Shown here: one piece after another, positions 1-12,199 of the stretch
Position numbering within the stretch: position 1 is the first letter of the stretch
How the letters are laid out: each line of letters begins with the position of its first letter
Assembly: GCA_949316495.1 (NCBI GenBank)
Contig: OX439009.1
Location: 42,459,016-42,523,015 of the forward strand
Length of the DNA: 64,000 bases
Direction of reading: 5' to 3'
DNA from: Amphiduros pacificus
Lineage: Eukaryota; Annelida; Polychaeta; Phyllodocida; Hesionidae
Translations under genes and position numbers: made by a program
Notes under the pieces: generated by a model
Told to the model about the DNA's origin: nothing
Seen by the model: only the letters and a program-made list of their open reading frames with translations
The model's database searches: none

Positions 1-143
1 TCCATGCAACTTTTGTTAGTTACATTGATAACACTGATAAAATGAAGATGCGGGAGCCACAAAGATAAAATAAAACATTATTAAACAGTGATCGGTCCGC
101 AAAAAATCGAATTGACAGAGAAAGAGCCACACCCCCCTCTTCT

Positions 144-3100
144 ATGATTCGTTGCTCTGTGAAGCATAGGAATTATGGGATGGGGAAACCTCCATTCATA
201 ATCTCACCAAGGTCAAGTTCAGATAATGTTGGGATTCCCCTCCTGGCTGATCTTAATGAAACATCAAGTGTATTTAAAAGAGGAAGAGAGAAAAATACTA
301 CGTGTAAAAATATTATCTCAAACAAGAAAATAATCTTTGACAAAACATGTAAGGATTTAATTATTGCAGTATCGAACGCGCAAAGTGTAGGTAATAAAAC
401 TGAACATGTTAATCAATATATATGATAATGAGGTGGACATCTTTTTTATTACCGAAACTTGGATTAATGAAATAAACAAGGACATTATATTATCTGAATT
501 AAAAACTAATAATTATGAGGTGGAGCATGTTCCCAGACCTCTGAGGTCCGGTGGAGGTTTGGCTGCTGTATACAAGAAAGAACTAGATGTCAAGAAAATA
601 AAACATGATCATATTTTGACAACTTTTGAACTTATGGAAATAAAAATTACTACTAATACCAAGACCTGTACAGTTATTACTGCATATAGGGCGGAACCCT
701 CAGGAAAAAATAAGTATACCTATGCTCAGTTTTTTGACGAATTCTCAGAGGTTTTATCTTACTACAGTATATATAATCATGAAGTTATATTTATTGGTGA
801 CTATAATTTCCATCTAAATAAGCCAAATATGCCGAATGTAATTAAATTCACAGATATTCTAGACTCATTTAATCTTAAAAACCACATCGAAGAACCAACA
901 CATATTTTGGGAAATACTCTTGATTTATTGATCTCGGATATACACAGTAATATAATTAATAATCACTTTGTGGATGAAAAATTATCAGATCATAGCATAA
1001 TTAAAATACGGCTGAATATGTAGGCCAAAACGAAAAATAAAAAGAAAATATCCTTCAGAAACTTTAAGAAAATGAATATTCAAGATTTTATGAAGGATAT
1101 CGACAATAAATTCGGTAAAGATAAATCTTACGGTGATGATGATCTGGATGCACTACTACACAAATATAATAAACTTACTGAAGTACTAAACAAACATGCT
1201 CCATTAGTTGAGAAAACTATCAATGTCAGGAAACCGGCTCCCTGGGTGTCGGATGAAATTCGTTCTGAAAAGAGAAAAAGGAGAAAATTGGAGAGGAAGC
1301 ATAAGAAGCCGGGTCTGGAATCTGACAAAATACAATTTAAAATACAGCGGAACAAATGCAACAACATGATGAAGACGGCCAGAAGCAGCTATTTCTCTGA
1401 AAAAATAGATATGAACAAAACTGATCTGAAAAAACTTTTCAAAATATTGAACAAATTGCTGCATACTAAGGAGGAGACCACTTTCCCAAAATGCAATAAC
1501 AAAAAGGAATTAGCAACAATGTTTAATGATTTTTTTATACAGAAGGTCTTGGATCTCAGGCATGGTATGGATGCATGTGGTATGAATATGGATCCGGTAG
1601 TCGAGGAGCCAAAATTCAATACAAGACTAAATTATTTTAGACCGTTAAATTCTGAAGAAGTCAGTAATTTATTAAGGGAAGCAGCAAAGAAGTCATGTGA
1701 ACTGGATCCTATACCGACTTGGTTGCTGAATGAATGCCTAGAAAATTTATTACCATTAATTACTGAAATCATAAATAAATCCATTACACTGGGTAACATG
1801 CCGGATAGCCTGAAGGAGGCAATTATAAGACCATTAATTAAAAAATTAGGACTAGAACTAATTAAGAAAAATTACAGACCCGTATCTAATCTGGCTTATC
1901 TTTCAAAACTAATTGAGAGGCTGTAGCTAAACAATTTGTCAGACATCTGGTACTGAATGGTATTCGAAGCATGTTTCAGTCAGCATACAGAGAATTTCAT
2001 AGCACTGAAACAGCACTCCTGAAAGTACAAAATGACATACTGATAGATATTGATAATGGGAAGACTGTAATGCTTATACTACTGGACCTATCTGCGGCTT
2101 TTGATACTATTGACCATGGTATATTACTAAACAGGCTATAGAAAAGATGTGGTATTGGCGATTTGGCACTGAAATGGTTCAAATCTTATCTATCAGGGAG
2201 AAAGCAATGTGTCACGATAGATGGTGATAGATCAATGAACATGGAAATTAAATATGGAGTACCCCAAGGTTCAGTATTAGGCCCCATCCTATTTACTGCA
2301 TATATGGAACCCCTGGCAGACATAATTGACAAATATGGTCTGAAACACCATGTTTATGCAGATGATACGCAGATTTACATTAGTCTCGATCCGAAGTCAC
2401 CATTAGAAATAAAATCAACTACTGAGGAAATGGAAAAGTGTAAAGATGAAATTAGAAATTTTCTTCTCACAAATAAGATGAAGCTTAATGATGGAAAAAC
2501 AGAAATTCTGATATGTGGCAAGAAAAGGAACATTAAAAATAAAAACATTCCCCTGAAAATTAGGGTGGGATCCTCTGATATCCCGAGATCATGTAAGGTC
2601 AAGGATTTGGGTGTCCTTATACACCAGGATTTGTCAATGAAAGCCCAAATTAAAAAGATATGTAAAAATGGTTATTATCATCTGAAAAACCTGTCGAGAA
2701 TTAGGAGTTGTATTGACGAAAAAAATTTCTAATACACTAGCCCATGCATTTATAAGTTCTACACTGGACTATGGAAATTCTCTACTGGCTGGCATGCCTA
2801 GATGTGAACTGGCAAAGCTCCAAAAGCTACAGAATGCGGCAGCAAGAGTAGTAGGGAAATTAAATAGGAGAGATCATATTACACAGAAATTGATGGATTT
2901 GCATTGGTTGCCTGTTGAAGCTAGAATAGATTTTAAAATTGCGCTCCTTACTTGGAAAATACAAAATGGTATGGCTTTGTTTGTTTGGGGTTTTACATCA
3001 CTTTCAACATTATTTCAGTTATTTCGTGATGAGACCTACTTGTAGCAGATATAGTGCTGCCTCACTGAATTGTCATGTCGCAGGTCCTTGACATGACAAT

Positions 3101-3590
3101 CCACCCGGTCACAGATTTACAAGGACAACGGGTTAACCCTTTGGCACAGGCCTCAGCTCATGTGGGAAATTGTATCATGAGTTCAATCCCGGCACGGCCG
3201 GGGTTCGAACCCATGATCTTTGGATCACCACAGAGGAACTGGTGCTAATAAGCTGGCGCCCTAACCAACTGCGCCACGGCCCGTGGCCTAAAATGGTATG
3301 GCACCTGAGTATCTAAATAACCTACTGGAAATAAAAACGAGGGATAAAAATCTCAGGTCGGCTCAAAAAAAAAATGAATATATAATTCCAAAAACTAATC
3401 TAAGAACTAGTCTAAGAACATGTGGAGCATTTATAGCATATGCACCGAAAATATGGAATGCCCTGCCCCTGACGGTGAAAAACTGTAATACGGTAGGTTG
3501 CTTTAAAAAACAACTAAAGACTCATTTATTCAGAGAACATTACTTACGCAAGTGCCATGAGCAGACTTGGTCTGAAATAGCGCTATAGAA

Positions 3591-3622
<32 letters not shown>
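144..3622 (+). mobile_element. L2-like LINE, copy 1 (decayed ORF2, SINE-interrupted)
   Basis: This is a non-LTR retrotransposon whose ORF2 is spread over several frames. The apurinic endonuclease lies at about 406-1023 with FITETW, GDYNFH and SDHS motifs. The reverse transcriptase spans about 1640-2740, with LLDLSAAFDTIDH, GVPQGSVLGPILF and YADDTQIYI. The C-terminal domain (LHWLPVEARIDFK, then WNALPL, then LKTHLF) runs to 3588. The element ends with a GCGCTATA-type 3' end and an (ATT)n tail at about 3590-3622, as L2/CR1-group LINEs do. Visible breaks are a frame change near 415, a stop at 1021-1023, a frame change near 1920, a stop near 2139, a frame change near 2720 and the SINE insertion at 2976-3289. 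The 5' end is not resolved, and bases 1-143 may belong to it. It is clearly diverged from the two related copies at 14-24 kb. It sits within an LTR retroelement fossil whose gag-like piece resumes at 3623. Confidence 0.9.
2976..3289 (-). mobile_element. tRNA-derived SINE, copy 1, with target-site duplication
   Basis: On the - strand the element starts with a tRNA-like head: an A-box-like TGGCGCAGTTGG and a B-box GGTTCGAACCC. It ends in an (AAAC)n tail. The 13-bp sequence AAAATGGTATGGC occurs on both sides, at 2963-2975 and 3290-3302, as a perfect target-site duplication. Removing the insert joins the LINE reading frame as TWKIQNG-MAPEYL, which matches the related copies, so the boundaries are exact. 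The inserted unit is about 314 bp. Two further copies lie at 6680-6892 and 28495-28792. Confidence 0.92.
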
Positions 3623-3625
<3 letters not shown>

Positions 3626-6021
3626 CCATGTGCATCTATATAAATCTGAGCTGATTTTGCTAACTCAGTGACATCGGTAACTTTCTTTTCTCTCAAGTAA
3701 GCTGCTAAATCTGCATGACATCTCCTCAAAAACTGTTCCCTAATCATCAAACTGCTAACATCATCATATGATTTTTCTACTTTTGAACAATCAAGCCACT
3801 TTGTAAATATTCTCTGTATCCTAGTCATGAACTGTGTAGGTATCTCGCCTATTTCAACCTTGGTTGTGAAAAACTGCTTTCTGAACTCTTCTTCAGTAAA
3901 CAAATATTTTCTCAACAATGCATCTTTGACTACATCATAATCTTTCTGATCTTCATCAGACAGAGAATAAAATACATCTAATGCTTTGCCTGTCAACAAC
4001 AAACTAAGTTGAATTGACCATTCCTCTTTTTTCCACTTTTTGAGATTTGCTACACTCTCAAATCTACTGATATAAGAATCAAATTTGTCTTTGTCCTCAT
4101 TAAAAGCAGGAAGTTTGCTTTTTGTCTTACTGATAGAATGTTCATCAGCTACCTTTTGTTTCTGCCATTCTAACTTAGCTTTTTCTAAGTCTAGTTTCTC
4201 TTTTTCAAATGCTAACTTTTCTCTTTCTAATCTCTCTGAGAATTCCATTTTCTCTTTTTCTAATTCAGCTAATCTTAACTGTTCTCTTTGTACACTTCTT
4301 TTGTCTCTTTCTATGTCTTGTTGTTCCTTAACAAAACCTTGGAGTGTATCTCCTCCATAACCCAAGTCCTTTCCTGCTTGGATAATTGCTGCTAATTCAG
4401 CCATGGTTATTGTGTACTTTGTCAGTACCACAATATATTCTAATGGGTCTCTTTACCCTGACTTTGGAAAACCTGTGTTTCTCAAAGTTTCTTGTTTCTC
4501 AAAACAAAGCAAGAAAACCACCTATATGAGAGAGAGAACTGCCTATTTTGACAAAACACACTGAAAAAACTGCTGAAATATTCCTAAGATATAACCAAAA
4601 TACAAGCACAACAACTATAAAGAATTTATCCCTGATAACAAACTCCTAAGTTCCACCAAACAATCAATTGAATAACATATGACTTTAGTTTGAACTTGCA
4701 CTGATAGTTTAATTGCAACTTATACTAGGTGCAGAGGAATCCCTTTCCCAGCAAAATATGTTTTGTCACACAAACATGAATTTTGAACTTTGAACTATAT
4801 TGTGTATTTTACCAAATTGTTTTACTACAATTTGATATTATCTGCAACTGATACAGGTTTGAATTTTGAAACTTTTGGAAAACAAAAATCCCGGACGAGC
4901 CCCCAAATGTCACAAGTTAACGCCCAAAATACCAAAATATCAAAATGAATGAACCTGTACACTTATGTTGATGATAATAACAAAAAGAGGATGAAACATT
5001 TAAATGAAATAACTTTATTTTAAAATAATAAGGAAAAACATTCAATATAAATAATGGTAAAAGGCATGTATATAAATCTCGAGATGGCTGATAAATGTTA
5101 ATAATATATTGTTCTGTGTCTGTGATAAGAATTGTTCTGGTATTTACTTCTCTCCTTGGAATTTGCGGACTTGTAAAGAATTCTTGGTTCTTTGTATGAA
5201 TCCTTGTCTTTCTCAACAATTCCAAGTTGAATCTCTCTAGTGTACAGTAAAAGATGTATACAAGTGGTCTTCTTGGTTTCAATGGGAATTCCTATCACAA
5301 AATAACACATTATGAGTGGATATTTCCAACATGTCCTTTTACATTTATATGTCCAAAATATCTAATTAGTAATTCTACCATGTAGAATATCTTGCATATT
5401 CCATGTACAAATTAATTCTAATGAGATACATGTTTCAGTACATATTACTTACTGCAAATGCAATACAATATTCACAATGTAAAATCTATATTGGAATTAC
5501 GTTAGATTATAAAAATAATTACAAATGGTAAAATTAACTGTAACTCACATGATGTTCCCATATGTGTGGTGATACAGAGGAGGTCTTAGCCTAGCATAAC
5601 AGCTATCTGGCTTCTGACACTGCACACTTCAGATCTTTGGCTCTCTCTGATCATAGCCAGAATTCACCTGGTATTTATACTACCATGGAGTATTGATCTG
5701 ATATGCAGTATGCATCACATGACTACCTGTGAATGGATGCATGCAGCTATCCGATATATCATGCTCCACTGAGCACACCACTTACAGCCATTATCAAAAA
5801 TATGAGGAATACTATAACAGTGATTCCATTTTTCCATGATTCCACAGGTATGCAATCTCACAATCATAATTGATACCTGTATAAATATATATTTTGCCAT
5901 TTTATACCATATAGAAAATTTAATATCCTTTACAGTTTTATACCTTAAACAGTGATAAAATACACATGTTTTAACAAATGCATAATTGCATATATACAAT
6001 TATTAACACTTTTGGGTGACA
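3623..6021 (-). mobile_element. LTR retrotransposon fossil (Gypsy-like): LTR, primer site, gag-like piece
   Basis: On the - strand the order is LTR (6021-4908), an 18-nt primer-binding site at 4905-4888 (TGGGGGCTCGTCCGGGAT), a leader, then a gag-like coding piece from 4431. The primer site matches the proline-tRNA site known from murine gammaretroviruses. The gag-like protein has a long charged Glu/Lys coiled coil, followed by a helical capsid-type segment (around LPAFNEDKDKFDSYISRFE and GKALDVFYSL) typical of Gypsy-group gag. The element is incomplete: the L2-like LINE at 144-3622 lies inside it, and anything downstream would be beyond the left edge. It is treated as a fossil. A second, clearly diverged LTR of the same kind lies at 13184-26939, so the family is not young. 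Confidence 0.8.
4908..6021 (-). repeat. Long terminal repeat (about 1.1 kb)
   Basis: The repeat begins TGTCAC and ends GTGACA on the - strand, and directly abuts the primer-binding site. It contains a TATA-like box (GTATAAATA) near 5680 and an AATAAA-type signal near 5010. Both ends and these internal blocks align with the LTR that starts at 13184 and ends at 26939, which defines the borders. Confidence 0.78.
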
Positions 6022-6360
6022 CATGTCAAGATCAATCAAAGGTCATCTATTTTTCAAAAACACTGCATTTTCACCAAAACTATTTGACATATTTGACTCC
6101 AGTTTTCAAAATACCTCTACAGAGTAATTTATCTGTATAATTTATTCAATGTAAATATATGGCGGCAGATGATAATTAATCATAATTGCAGGTCAGTTAG
6201 TGTACGGTCTATCTCAGGTGTGGTTTATTTGACTCGTAATATTATGTGGGTCAGACAGAACCAGCGACAGCAGGGCAGATCCAGTAATTCTGCAGGACCG
6301 GCAGTCAGACAGAGGGAACTACAATTTCTTAAGGGGTCATATGATACATTGCCCGAGGGG
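6022..6360. other. Non-coding stretch, no recognised feature
   Basis: This AT-rich sequence lies between the LTR end and the MITE. A short open frame at 6169-6417 runs into the G-rich MITE end, and its product resembles nothing I recognise. Confidence 0.5.
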
Positions 6361-6679
6361 GGGTGGGGGGGGGGGTACTCTCATAATCAGCGTTACCGGG
6401 GAAGCTGGGCTAAATAGGGTCCTTTTCGCTGATATTTTGCCTTAGATGGGTTAAGATATTCCCTGAAACAGGGTATTGTTTTTCAAATTTCTCCCTAAAA
6501 CATCACAATCCCCTTTTCCAAATCTCCTCCTTCTACATCATCCGTAAGTGAGGGTATCAAAAATACAGCTAGTCCTAAATCAGGGTACCAATAATGATAG
6601 AATATTTCCCTAAATCAGGCTCGGGGGTTTTCAGTTCCATCCCAGCCTCCGCAGGTTAAAATCATGAGAGTACCCCCCC
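6361..6679. mobile_element. MITE family 1, copy 1 (GTACTCTCAT inverted repeats)
   Basis: The element is about 310 bp, bounded by GGGGGTACTCTCAT on the left (6371-6384) and its inverse ATGAGAGTACCCCC on the right (from 6664). The inverted repeat continues imperfectly inward to a shared GCTGGG block. There is no coding capacity. A second copy at 61006-61324 has the same internal sequence and orientation. The G-run at the left end blurs the exact border and no clear target duplication is seen. The right end directly abuts a SINE. Confidence 0.75.
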
Positions 6680-6892
6680 AGCAGGTCCTTGACATGACAA
6701 CCCACCCGGTAACAGATTTACAAGGACAACGGGTTTACCCTTTGGCACGGACCTCAGCTCATGTGTGAAATTGAATCATGATTTCAATCTCGGCATGGAC
6801 GAGGATCGAACCCACGACCTTTGGATCACCACAGAGGAACTGTTGCTAATAAGCTGGCGCTCTAACCAACTGCGCCACGGCCCGTGGCCCAA
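6680..6892 (-). mobile_element. tRNA-derived SINE, copy 2 (3'-truncated)
   Basis: This is the same family as 2976-3289: A-box-like TGGCGCAGTTGG, a degraded B-box (GGTTCGATCCTCG) and the shared central block. The last ~95 bp and the (AAAC)n tail are absent. The copy stops exactly at the right inverted repeat of the MITE, so the two insertions are directly joined. Confidence 0.85.
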
Positions 6893-7622
6893 ACCATAGG
6901 ACTGGCTGATCATTATTTATTGTCTTGTATACATAAAACAAATGCAACAATGGTGTTTTTGACATAGAGATGTTTATATGAATGGCAAATAAGAATTGTT
7001 GTGAAAATTGCACCGAGTAACCTCTCTTGAGTCACAATACACATGTGCCAAAGCAGCAGTTTGTCACAAAAACATACAAATTGGAACTATTCTGTGAGTT
7101 CTTGGCCAATTAAAATCCTTGACAACTCAAAATTTAGCTTTTGGTCTCTTGTCTTCAGATATGAAAGTCAAATGTCAAATTTAGGCATAGAAGAGACATC
7201 AGTGTGCGTATGTGATCATATATGCAAAGATGTGACTCTAACTTGAAAATGTTGCAAGAATATAAGTTATGACCATCGCTTTACAAGATTAATAAATGTC
7301 AATTGTTACTGGTGGGTATACCCTACTATAGCACACATTTAATGTACTGACCATGTTTTGTTGGATAATATAATAACTGAAAAAGACCAAACTGTATGAA
7401 ATTGATGGTTGTTAGCCCTACATGTTCTCAAAAGGTAAGATAATATTTTGGATTTGTACCTTTTGAAGTTGTGAACATTTATCAAACAAAAAATGCACAA
7501 AGAATCATAGTTTTAATATTTCTGACAAATTCATTACAATATTATAATTTCTGTATAATGTATCATAGTATCTTCAGATTAGTGTCTCTATCAGCTGTAT
7601 ATATTTAAAAAAAAATAGATTC
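6893..7622. other. Non-coding stretch, nothing recognised
   Basis: AT-rich DNA with only short open frames, for example 7043-7246 (+), which show no domain. I see no splice-bounded exon or repeat structure. Confidence 0.5.
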
Positions 7623-8200
7623 AAGGGGACATGGAAGGAAATAGGCCTAACTATTATAATTATGCTCCGAGATTTAAACAGAAGTACATCATATTTCTGT
7701 CCCAGTGAAAAATATCTTTGACTAGAAGATTTGCAATAATCTGGTCTCTACATATCGCAGAAACTTCAGGTTTATACCATCAAAGAGCCAAGAAAACATT
7801 TTGTCAGCTTTGTAATATGGATACAGGAACAAGGGGAAAAATAAACTTAATTATTTCATTTACGTTGTGAGATTTAAACATATGTAGATCATATTTCTGT
7901 CTCATTCATAAAATCTGGCTTGCAGATTTGCAATTATTTAATTTCTACATAACATAATAAGTTTACACCTTTGTAAAGCCAAGAAAACACATTATCAGAT
8001 TTGTAAATTGCAAGAATTTAGCACGGGATCAAGGTATTAAATAGCCTAACTATTTCATCTACACTCCGAGATTTCCACAGTTCTGTCCTGGTCAGAAAAT
8101 CTTTGAGGTTCATGATAATTTAATTTCTACATACTGAAGAAACTTCAGATTTATACCTTTGAAAAACCAGGAAAACACACTATCAGACAATTATCGCATT
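7623..8200. repeat. Diverged tandem repeat, about 200-bp unit, 3 copies
   Basis: Three head-to-tail copies start near 7623, 7823 and 8032. Each carries the same ordered landmarks: CCGAGATTT or GTGAGATTT, then CATATTTCTGTC or a variant, then TTTCTACATA, then CCAAGAAAACA or a close variant, then ATCAG. The copies have drifted considerably, so the duplication is old. No coding frame runs through them. Confidence 0.7.
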
Positions 8201-8204
8201 TGAA

Positions 8205-8880
8205 AGAGCGAGATTCACAATTTTCACTACTGTGCTGGGGCAGTGCATTTTGGACATGCCAAATTCCCTTTACAATTTTCTGAGCCATGACCATTTTTCT
8301 GACATTTGAAACAACACAGTGGGCTTGGAATATATATTTACTCTTACATTTTAATATCCATTCTTGATTGATTGTGGTAGCTGCGTTTTTTCAAAAGTGA
8401 TAATATAGGTATTGATGGGAGTTCTGATGCCATCTTTTTTATGCTAATGTGACAGCAAGCGACAACATTCTGATCAGATAACTCCTCAACAATATTGGTC
8501 TCTGGTATACCAGATAGTCCTGGACACCTGACAACTCCCTTTCTGGTGTTTAGGGTCTCATGAAGAGTTATTTTTACAGGGATAGTGGCCAATAAAGAAC
8601 ATTTTAATAAATTATTGGAATGACTCTTTCTGTCCACTTCTATTAATAATTTGTCGCACATCTTTTTAACAATTTTCACTTTTCCAGCTGCTCCTTTTCA
8701 ATTGAAAAATCTGAGATTTGATCTATAGAGCGTAGTGGATCTGTGTTTTCAACTTATATAAATCTGGTCTATTTTGTTTCATTTGTGTTCAAATCGTTAT
8801 CCGAGTCCGTTTCCATATCAGCCCTTTGTCTTTTTTGTTTGTTTGATGCCATATGTGTTGTGTTCATCAGCACACCTATA
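8205..8880 (-). mobile_element. LINE ORF1 relic with zinc knuckle (jockey/CR1 type)
   Basis: On the - strand a start codon near 8872 opens a charged N-terminus (MASNKQKRQRADMETDSD), broken by stops. A longer open piece follows at 8679-8344 (MCDKLLIEVDRKSHSNNLL through TLNTRKGVVRCPGL). After it comes a CCHC zinc knuckle, CFKCQKNGHGSENC, at about 8320-8240. This order (charged N-terminus, RRM-like region, zinc knuckles) is typical of jockey/CR1-type ORF1 nucleic-acid-binding proteins. Several stop codons show it is dead. No ORF2 follows. It may belong to the same family as the LINE at 13490-25790, but this cannot be shown here. Confidence 0.7.
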
Positions 8881-9158
8881 AAACTTGGCTACACTTGACA
8901 ACACACTCCAGAAAACATAAAATATACCCCAGATTGACCCATTTTAGCAGTCAAGCTCCACACAACTGTTAAGCTAATCTGACGCACCTCATGGCAAACA
9001 AGGCGCCATGGTTATTTTTTTTCGTTCGCCTCTTACGAACTGACAAAAAAACCAGGGAATACAAAAATGAGAGGACCATTCTAACCCCAGGCCCACATGG
9101 GGTTTCATAAATGGTATGAAAGCTTGAAAACAGTTAACCCATTTCTCTGATGTAGCAT
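8881..9158. other. Short non-coding spacer
   Basis: Sequence between two LINE relics. It may be 5' leader of the ORF1 relic to its left. No separate feature is visible. Confidence 0.4.
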
Positions 9159-9509
9159 TCAGTAGCCTTTGTACGAATCTATTATGAGGGCCTTGATTTG
9201 TGACCTTATATGAGTGAGTTTCAAGCCACCATTTCCAATATTTTGATACATAACTATGGTTTTAACATAAGGGACTTTACTATTCCAAACAAAATTGATA
9301 ACAGTATTTTGTACATCACATAATATGTTATTTGGAACAGATAAACAACTTGCTGCATAAAGAAATTGGGAAATAGCTAGTGATTTAATAATTAGTATTT
9401 TACCTATTTCAGTCAAAATTTCTTTGTTTCCAAAATAATAAAATGCTAAGTATTTTGTTCTATTGTCCAAATGCCCTGAGGAATAATCTTCAAATAAAAA
9501 TATTGCCAT
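9159..9509 (-). mobile_element. L1/Tx1-like LINE fragment (end of RT and C-terminal region)
   Basis: An open piece of 116 residues reads IGKILIIKSLAISQFLYAAS, then VQNTVINFVWNSK, then NGGLKLTHIRSQIKALI. This is the block after the RT fingers in L1/Tx1-clade ORF2 proteins (usually IKSLALSQ, then NGGLK, then IKALK). It differs from the L2-like and CR1-like LINEs elsewhere in the window. The fragment is truncated at both ends. A short open frame at 9583-9783 (-) may be upstream sequence of it, but shows no motif. Confidence 0.75.
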
Positions 9510-9884
9510 TTTTCTCTTGTAAATATGCTGTCTTTATATATTGGCATCTTTGCTAAGTATTGCAAATGTCAAAATAATACATTTAAGGATATTTTGTGTC
9601 CAAGTAAAGATCAGATTTGATGAGTTTTACACATGCATCTTGTTCATGTTTACCTGCATATAATATCTTGTATTTATCTTGTTTATTTGAAATTATGCAT
9701 CTTTTCTGATTTTGTAAAAGCTTGGTCTCTACTGTCTTTGATGCATGCATTAAAAATCTAAATTGCTGATTAACAGTTTGCAAATATTTTTGAAGGGGTC
9801 ACGTTAATTTCAAAATTACTTCAACAATGTGTACATATTGGCTCTTGTAAATCTCACTGTTTAGTGACACTGTTAAATATTTTT

Positions 9885-9995
9885 CACTTAATATGTAACT
9901 ATTTTTCACTGTTGTAACTATGTAACTATTTTCACTGTTGTAACTATGTAACTATTTTTTACTGTTGTAACTATGTAAGTATTTTCATTGTTGTC
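9885..9995. repeat. Short tandem repeat (TGTAACTATTTTTCACTGT)
   Basis: About four units of 27-29 bp, each containing GTAACTAT and TTTTCACTGT or a near variant. There is no coding implication. Confidence 0.7.
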
Positions 9996-12199
9996 ACTTT
10001 CTCTCGCCGGTATCTCTATCTCTGTGCAGCTATTTGTCACTTAAGCCACATTCTCTCACTTGTGCAGCTATCTCTCACTAATTCAACTGCATCTTAACCT
10101 GCAGCTGTTGTGAAGCTATAATGATGTGCCTGTATTTCACCCATGTAGGACAACAAATAAGTTAGAACTACACTATTTATATTTTGGATATTACACAACC
10201 CATCACCTAAACTTGCAGAATAAAATTGAATTGGAGACAGGAACAAGGAATGGAATTGGTCAGCATCAAAGCGAAGAATAATGTCCATACTGGTCAGATT
10301 CTCATTTATGTTTTGTCTGCAATACATCCATCTTTTCCGTGTATTTCCATATTTGTACGCTTTCTGTGTGTGTTTTCTCCTGAACATTTCCATTCATTTT
10401 GGACTTGTCTGCTAGTTTATTTTACATAAGCTTACCTCAAAGTGCCCACAAAATGTTTTGCCCATGGCAGACGCAATTATGCTATACAAATCCTATTTCT
10501 TATTTGATATTGATACCTCACCTACACTAACACAATGAATCTTTACTTTGATTTATATATTTAAATGGTTATGTGAATGTTCATTTCAACAGGTGATACT
10601 TCCAAGTGAATGAGCAGATGTGAAATGAATAGAGTTCAATTCAGAGAAGGACATTTTATTGTAGAAGGGATCAGTGATGTCTGTGACATTCTTGTTGCTG
10701 CTATCTTTGGTTGCGGAACCAGTCATTTGTGTCAGAGTGTCTACTCTATCATGTGTAATGCATATGATACAGGAAGGAAGTGAGGCAGATTTGACTGCTA
10801 TGTGTGGTGCATGGATTGTATCAAGAAGACAGTCAGGTGACTCCAAGGAATACCACCTCTCTACCACTACACCCTATCATGGTGAATAATTCACTTCTTT
10901 CAAAGTTTAATGTGAAATATATCGAAAATATATCAGTTTTTATTCTATATTTTGATATTGAATCATAATTAATATGTTGACCATTGTTACTCTGCATTAC
11001 ATTAAGTAGCATTCAATCAATACGTCTGCAGCAATTGCTGTAGTTTTGATCTCATTCAAAGTTTGGAATTCCTCGAGTCATAAATATTTGACTTGGTCAC
11101 AATATATATCATCAAATCTGAATTGACCAACATCAGGCCATTAACTATAACCAGGCATCTGGCACATAAACTGACCCAATCAGTATAACTGCCAGTACAA
11201 AACAAAGCCATTTATATTCTTTCAACAAAGAATGGACAGCGGTTATTTATAAATACTGATGATTTGCTGTTGGTCCTGTGCACACCTTTATATCTTTGGT
11301 GGAAGAGACTGATGTGATAGAGAAGTCCTGATAGAGGGTAGATCATTGTTTTTCTTAATTATAGTTAACCTCTGTGCAATAGTTATGCTATTCATGGGAT
11401 TCATTCTCATAGCCAATACCTGAACTGTATTATTAGAAATTAATGTAATTTAGACCTTTTCATACTGTCATTTCCATACAAATGTAATATCAGCTATATT
11501 CAGTGACCACTTGAAATAGTTAAATTAAAGGCACACATGTGTAGAAATGAATTAAATCACTGTTGAAAAAAATATATATCCAAAAAGTTTATTTATGACT
11601 GCACATATATAAGAAAACCTAAAGTGCTGAACTGAATCCCAAAAGAAGGCATATGCATCAGTCGAAAAAATGAAACTGAGAATGAGCAAGCATGATAAAC
11701 AATTCATTGATAATCAACTCAGATGGATAGAAAGAAATTATCTTTTCCTCGATCCTCCCATCCCCATTGAATGACAGATGATTCTTTCATCAGAGGATGA
11801 GTGACTGCTTTCATTACAGTATATAAAATTGTTACTGAACAAAAATGAACTTCAATATTGGTATTCATTATTATGTTAAACATAATTAAAAATAGTTTAA
11901 ATATTTGATGCCATGCAATTTTTGAAGTTTCATATCTGAAGGATATCAGTGTAATCTCATCAAATAGCCTCTGTTTGTTTGCTTTAATCATAATACATGT
12001 AAACTGTTAAAAAACCACTAACAAAGTAAATTTCTAATCAGATGAACCAAATTTGTAATGGAAAATATAACTGATGATTACAAATGCCATATTCATTATA
12101 TTTAATCTTTGTCTACATTATCTACATTAAGATGCTGATACCATTTGATGAATATGTGAATAAAATGAAGAATGTTTTCTCTTTTTGGCATCATTATAG
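9996..12199. other. Non-coding region upstream of the LamG-like exon
   Basis: Mostly AT-rich DNA. Open frames overlap on both strands at 10094-10430 and 10586-10889. The + frame at 10674 begins with a hydrophobic run that looks like a signal peptide, but no domain or convincing splice pair supports it. The rest holds no recognised gene. Upstream exons of the gene at 12200 could lie here unseen. Confidence 0.4.

Noticed and set aside
3210-3289. tRNA gene on the - strand
   Set aside because: A- and B-boxes are present, but the sequence is the head of a SINE with target duplications and two other copies. No full cloverleaf.
10586-10889. Small secreted protein on + (signal-peptide-like start) or a - strand frame
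   Set aside because: Both strands are open over the same bases, no domain is recognisable and no convincing splice sites frame either one.
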